A stretch of DNA of 64,000 bases from Phycisphaerales bacterium AB-hyl4 (GTDB taxonomy: Bacteria; Planctomycetota; Phycisphaerae; Phycisphaerales; Phycisphaeraceae). The stretch is from positions 1 to 64,000 of the forward strand of contig JBGUBD010000007.1 in assembly GCA_041821185.1 (NCBI GenBank), given 5' to 3'. The notes beneath the pieces are model-generated. The model worked only from the letters and a program-made list of their open reading frames with translations, ran no database searches and was not told the origin of the DNA. The position numbers and the translations under genes were made by a program. Below, piece by piece: positions 61,639-64,000 of the stretch (position 1 is the first letter of the stretch; each line of letters opens with the position of its first letter).

Positions 61639-61809
61639 GCGCGGCACGGCCTCGCCGCGTCCTTCGTACTTCCTCTCATGCTCGTCCTCGAAAGCTTCAA
61701 CTGGCAACTCGAATACGACAACGATTGTCCGAGCACTTAAAACGCAACAAACTTTGCTCGTCATCCAAACAACACCTTCTTGACCAGTGTCTTTTGACCG
61801 GTAGCGGTC

Positions 61810-61815
61810 TACGAT
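61810..61815 (+). promoter_or_regulatory. -10 hexamer TACGAT
   Basis: TACGAT about 55 nt before ATG 61870. It starts a second transcription unit of the polysaccharide locus. Confidence 0.35.
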
Positions 61816-61869
61816 AGGTCGAAACGGGAAGCGGGCACTGCGCGTGGGCGCTGCGGTGAGCAGCGCATC

Positions 61870-63009
61870 ATGCATGAAAAATATGACGACAACCTGCGTT
61901 TTTATCTGGCTCGACTGCGACGCGGCGCACTGCGCGCCGCCATGACGCCGATCTGCAACTGGCAGCCGCTTCACTCGCCGGCCCCCGGTTACACCGTCGT
62001 CATTGGCTGCCCCGTCGGCCTGACCCGCGTGCTCTTTGCCAATCTCGCGCTGCTTCAGCAGCAGCGTCGCGAGCATCTGCACGAAGTCATCATCGCCTTT
62101 GATGTCATTCGCTCCCGCGCTGATCATCGCCTGCTCGACGCGCTTCGCAAGCGGTTCGACAACCTCCCGCTGCGGTTTCTCTTTTACGACCGCCGCCAGG
62201 CCCGCGTGCTCGACGCCATCGGCTGGGCGTGGTGCTACTGCTGGCTGAACTGGGCGCTCCCCCTCGCCCACACCCGCACGCGGTACGCCATCATCCACGA
62301 TCTCGACGCGCTGCTGCTCGATCGCAGCATGCTCGAACAACGCTACCACGCCATCCGCGAGCGCGGCGACCACTACGTCGGCGTCAACTACTACCACGGC
62401 AATGGCATCGTCGAAGACGACCGCCTCGCCGTCACCTTTGAAATGGCCTGCGACGTCCGCGAGCTTCGGCTGAACCATCACCCGATCGACCTGTTCAACC
62501 GCATCACCCGACATCAGGGCCGACGCATCGAGTTCGACACGTTCCTTTACCCACAGCGAAACGCTCGCCGATCGCTTCTCCCGCTCATGCCCGGCTCGAT
62601 GGTGCACCCTACGCAGCTCGTCTGCCAGTACGTCGAACTCCACCGCCGCGCCCGCTACGTCCCGCCTGCCCGCAACAACCTGCCCATGCTCGCCTACATG
62701 TACTACCTCGCCGGCGACGAGCTCGGCCTCGAACGTCAGCGCCAGGCATGGGCCGACGCCCAAGGCCCCATCGTCGACCTGCTCGGCCGACCCGCCGACT
62801 GCCGCCACCTTGCCCCCGCGCACACCGCCTGGCTCACAGCGCAGATCGAACGCGTCGAGCACGCCCTCGCCGACCGTGTCCGCGACCCCGTTCGCCGTTA
62901 CCTCGACGCATTGAACCGCTTCGCCGACCGTCAGGCCCATGCCCAATCACAACAGGGCAACCAGCCCGACGCGCCCGTCTACGAGTTGGAGCAACGCCAT
63001 GCGAGCTGA
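61870..63009 (+). CDS. Glycosyltransferase-like protein
   Basis: 379 residues. YTVVIGCPVGLTRVLFANLAL and IIHDLDALLLDRSML suggest a GT-A fold with a DXD motif, but the family is not recognised. The C-terminus is helical and basic. Its last 11 nt overlap the WecG-type gene, so the two probably act in sequence. Confidence 0.6.
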   Translation: MHEKYDDNLRFYLARLRRGALRAAMTPICNWQPLHSPAPGYTVVIGCPVGLTRVLFANLALLQQQRREHLHEVIIAFDVIRSRADHRLLDALRKRFDNLPLRFLFYDRRQARVLDAIGWAWCYCWLNWALPLAHTRTRYAIIHDLDALLLDRSMLEQRYHAIRERGDHYVGVNYYHGNGIVEDDRLAVTFEMACDVRELRLNHHPIDLFNRITRHQGRRIEFDTFLYPQRNARRSLLPLMPGSMVHPTQLVCQYVELHRRARYVPPARNNLPMLAYMYYLAGDELGLERQRQAWADAQGPIVDLLGRPADCRHLAPAHTAWLTAQIERVEHALADRVRDPVRRYLDALNRFADRQAHAQSQQGNQPDAPVYELEQRHAS

Positions 63010-63892
63010 CCCCGCCCTCAAAGCTCAAGCGCGTGCGTTGTCTTTCGAGATCGCATCGCCGCTCGACCCGCCGCGCGAAGTGCAGTTGCACGGCTTCCGT
63101 CTGCACGCCCTCACCGAGTCGCAGTGCATCCGCCACATCCTCGCCGCGCTCGCGGTCAACCGCGGCGGCTGGGTCATCACGCCCAACCTCGACCACCTTC
63201 GCCGCGCTCGACGTGACCCTGTCTATCGCGCCATGCTCGCCGAGGCTGACATCGTTGTCGCCGACGGTATGCCGCTGGTCTGGGCCTCACGCTTGCAGGG
63301 CACGCCGCTGCCCGAGCGTGTCGCGGGTTCATCGCTGATTCAGACGCTCAGCGAAGCTGCTGCGCTGCGCGACCATCGGCTGTTCCTCCTCGGCGGCGCG
63401 CCCGGCGCTGCAGCGCGGGCCGCCACCGTGCTCGCCGAACGTTTTCCCGGATCGCCGGTCGTCCGGTATGACGAAGCCCCCTACGGTTTCGACCGTGACC
63501 CCGCTGCGATTGACCAGCTCGCCGCGCGGTTGCGCGAGTCCCAGCCGGCGATCGTGTTCGTCGCGCTCGGCTCGCCGAAGCAGGAGCAGATCATCCGACA
63601 GCTCCGGCCCGTGCTGCCCAATGCGTGGTGGCTGGGTGTGGGTATCAGCTTCAGCTTTGTCGCCGGCCAGGTCCGACGCGCCCCGCGATGGATGCAGCAG
63701 GCCGGCCTCGAATGGATGCACCGCCTCGCGCAGGAACCGACACGCCTCGGCCGACGGTACCTGCTCGACGGCCCGCCGTTTGCCATGTCGCTGCTCTGCC
63801 GCGCTGGTCTGTCTCGATGCAAGCCCAAGCGTGGTCAGCCCGTGGCGATCCACTCGCAAACCTTGATCGACGGAGGGAACCGGGCCACGTGA
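62999..63892 (+). CDS. WecG/TagA/CpsF-family glycosyltransferase
   Basis: 297 residues. VITPNLDHLRRARRDPVYRAML and ADIVVADGMPLVWASRL, then GGAPGAAARAATVL and ALGSPKQEQIIRQLRPVLPN, are the family pattern (N-acetylmannosamine-type transfer to lipid carrier). It often adds the second sugar of teichoic acid or enterobacterial common antigen. It may act with the GT-like gene before it. Confidence 0.9.
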   Translation: MRADPALKAQARALSFEIASPLDPPREVQLHGFRLHALTESQCIRHILAALAVNRGGWVITPNLDHLRRARRDPVYRAMLAEADIVVADGMPLVWASRLQGTPLPERVAGSSLIQTLSEAAALRDHRLFLLGGAPGAAARAATVLAERFPGSPVVRYDEAPYGFDRDPAAIDQLAARLRESQPAIVFVALGSPKQEQIIRQLRPVLPNAWWLGVGISFSFVAGQVRRAPRWMQQAGLEWMHRLAQEPTRLGRRYLLDGPPFAMSLLCRAGLSRCKPKRGQPVAIHSQTLIDGGNRAT

Positions 63893-64000
63893 TTCGACCC
63901 CTGACAACCGACACAAACGACGTCACCCACGCCCCCCACGCGTCAACCGACGCGCCCATGGGTCGGCTATCCGCGCAAACGCTGTTCGACCCACAAACAC
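63889..64000 (+). CDS. Start of a further gene, cut by the window edge
   Basis: GTG at 63889 overlaps the WecG stop by 4 nt (GTGA) and the frame stays open to the window end (37 codons). ATG 63958 is another start. Only a hydrophilic N-terminus is visible, so no function can be assigned. Confidence 0.4.
   Translation, partial: MIRPLTTDTNDVTHAPHASTDAPMGRLSAQTLFDPQT

Overview
This 64 kb window is a high-GC bacterial chromosome segment. Peptidoglycan-type genes, in-house glycoside hydrolases, many exported proteins with no clear family, and very abundant word-like intergenic repeats suggest a Planctomycetota member, possibly class Phycisphaerae. That assignment is an inference from gene style, not from a marker gene. 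I see no rRNA, tRNA, CRISPR array, transposase, integrase or phage gene.

Region 1 (1-17 kb, mostly + strand) is housekeeping: a small protein kinase, PAPS reductase (cysH), RarA, a LysM L,D-transpeptidase, precorrin-2 dehydrogenase, a HemX/CcsA-like membrane protein next to glutamyl-tRNA reductase (hemA), a phosphodiesterase-like lipoprotein, RimO, a CPBP protease, exported proteins and an ACT-domain protein. A probable 30-residue membrane peptide lies on the minus strand at 13.2 kb.

Region 2 (17-33.5 kb, mixed strands) holds a DUF481 outer-membrane protein, two TIM-barrel glycoside-hydrolase-like proteins, YebC, acylphosphatase, a solitary F1 beta subunit (atpD), a Spy/CpxP-like protein, an Mrp/ApbC ATPase, a class V aminotransferase, a class I/II aminotransferase, a HEAT/TPR protein, a B12-fold protein that seems to have lost its cobalamin ligand, and an M48 lipoprotein protease. 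Convergent genes here are repeatedly separated by a palindrome of the form AAAGCCCA...TGGGCTTT.

Region 3 (34-64 kb, almost all + strand) is one large polysaccharide locus. It encodes a secreted beta-helix protein with three Ig-like repeats, a Wzx-type flippase, a Wzy-type polymerase fused to a GT4 glycosyltransferase, a sulfotransferase, further GT2 and GT4 glycosyltransferases, a Gfo/Idh oxidoreductase, two extended SDR enzymes, an AsnB-type amidotransferase, a GlpD-like flavoprotein, two hydrolase-like proteins, a hexapeptide acetyltransferase, an LPG-synthase-like membrane protein and a WecG/TagA/CpsF transferase. Together these could build, sulfate, acetylate and export a surface polymer. 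Chain-length control, outer-membrane export and the priming transferase are not seen and may lie beyond 64 kb.

The most unusual signal is the repeat landscape. About 22 copies of one palindrome family and several families of A/C-rich tandem words sit at gene junctions. Many are read into proteins: one palindrome lies in frame in the middle of a glycosyltransferase, one supplies a stop codon, several encode C-terminal tails, and one encodes the C-termini of two convergent genes at once. A second pattern is at least five genes whose -10-like hexamer lies only 6-8 nt before the start codon, which suggests leaderless mRNAs.
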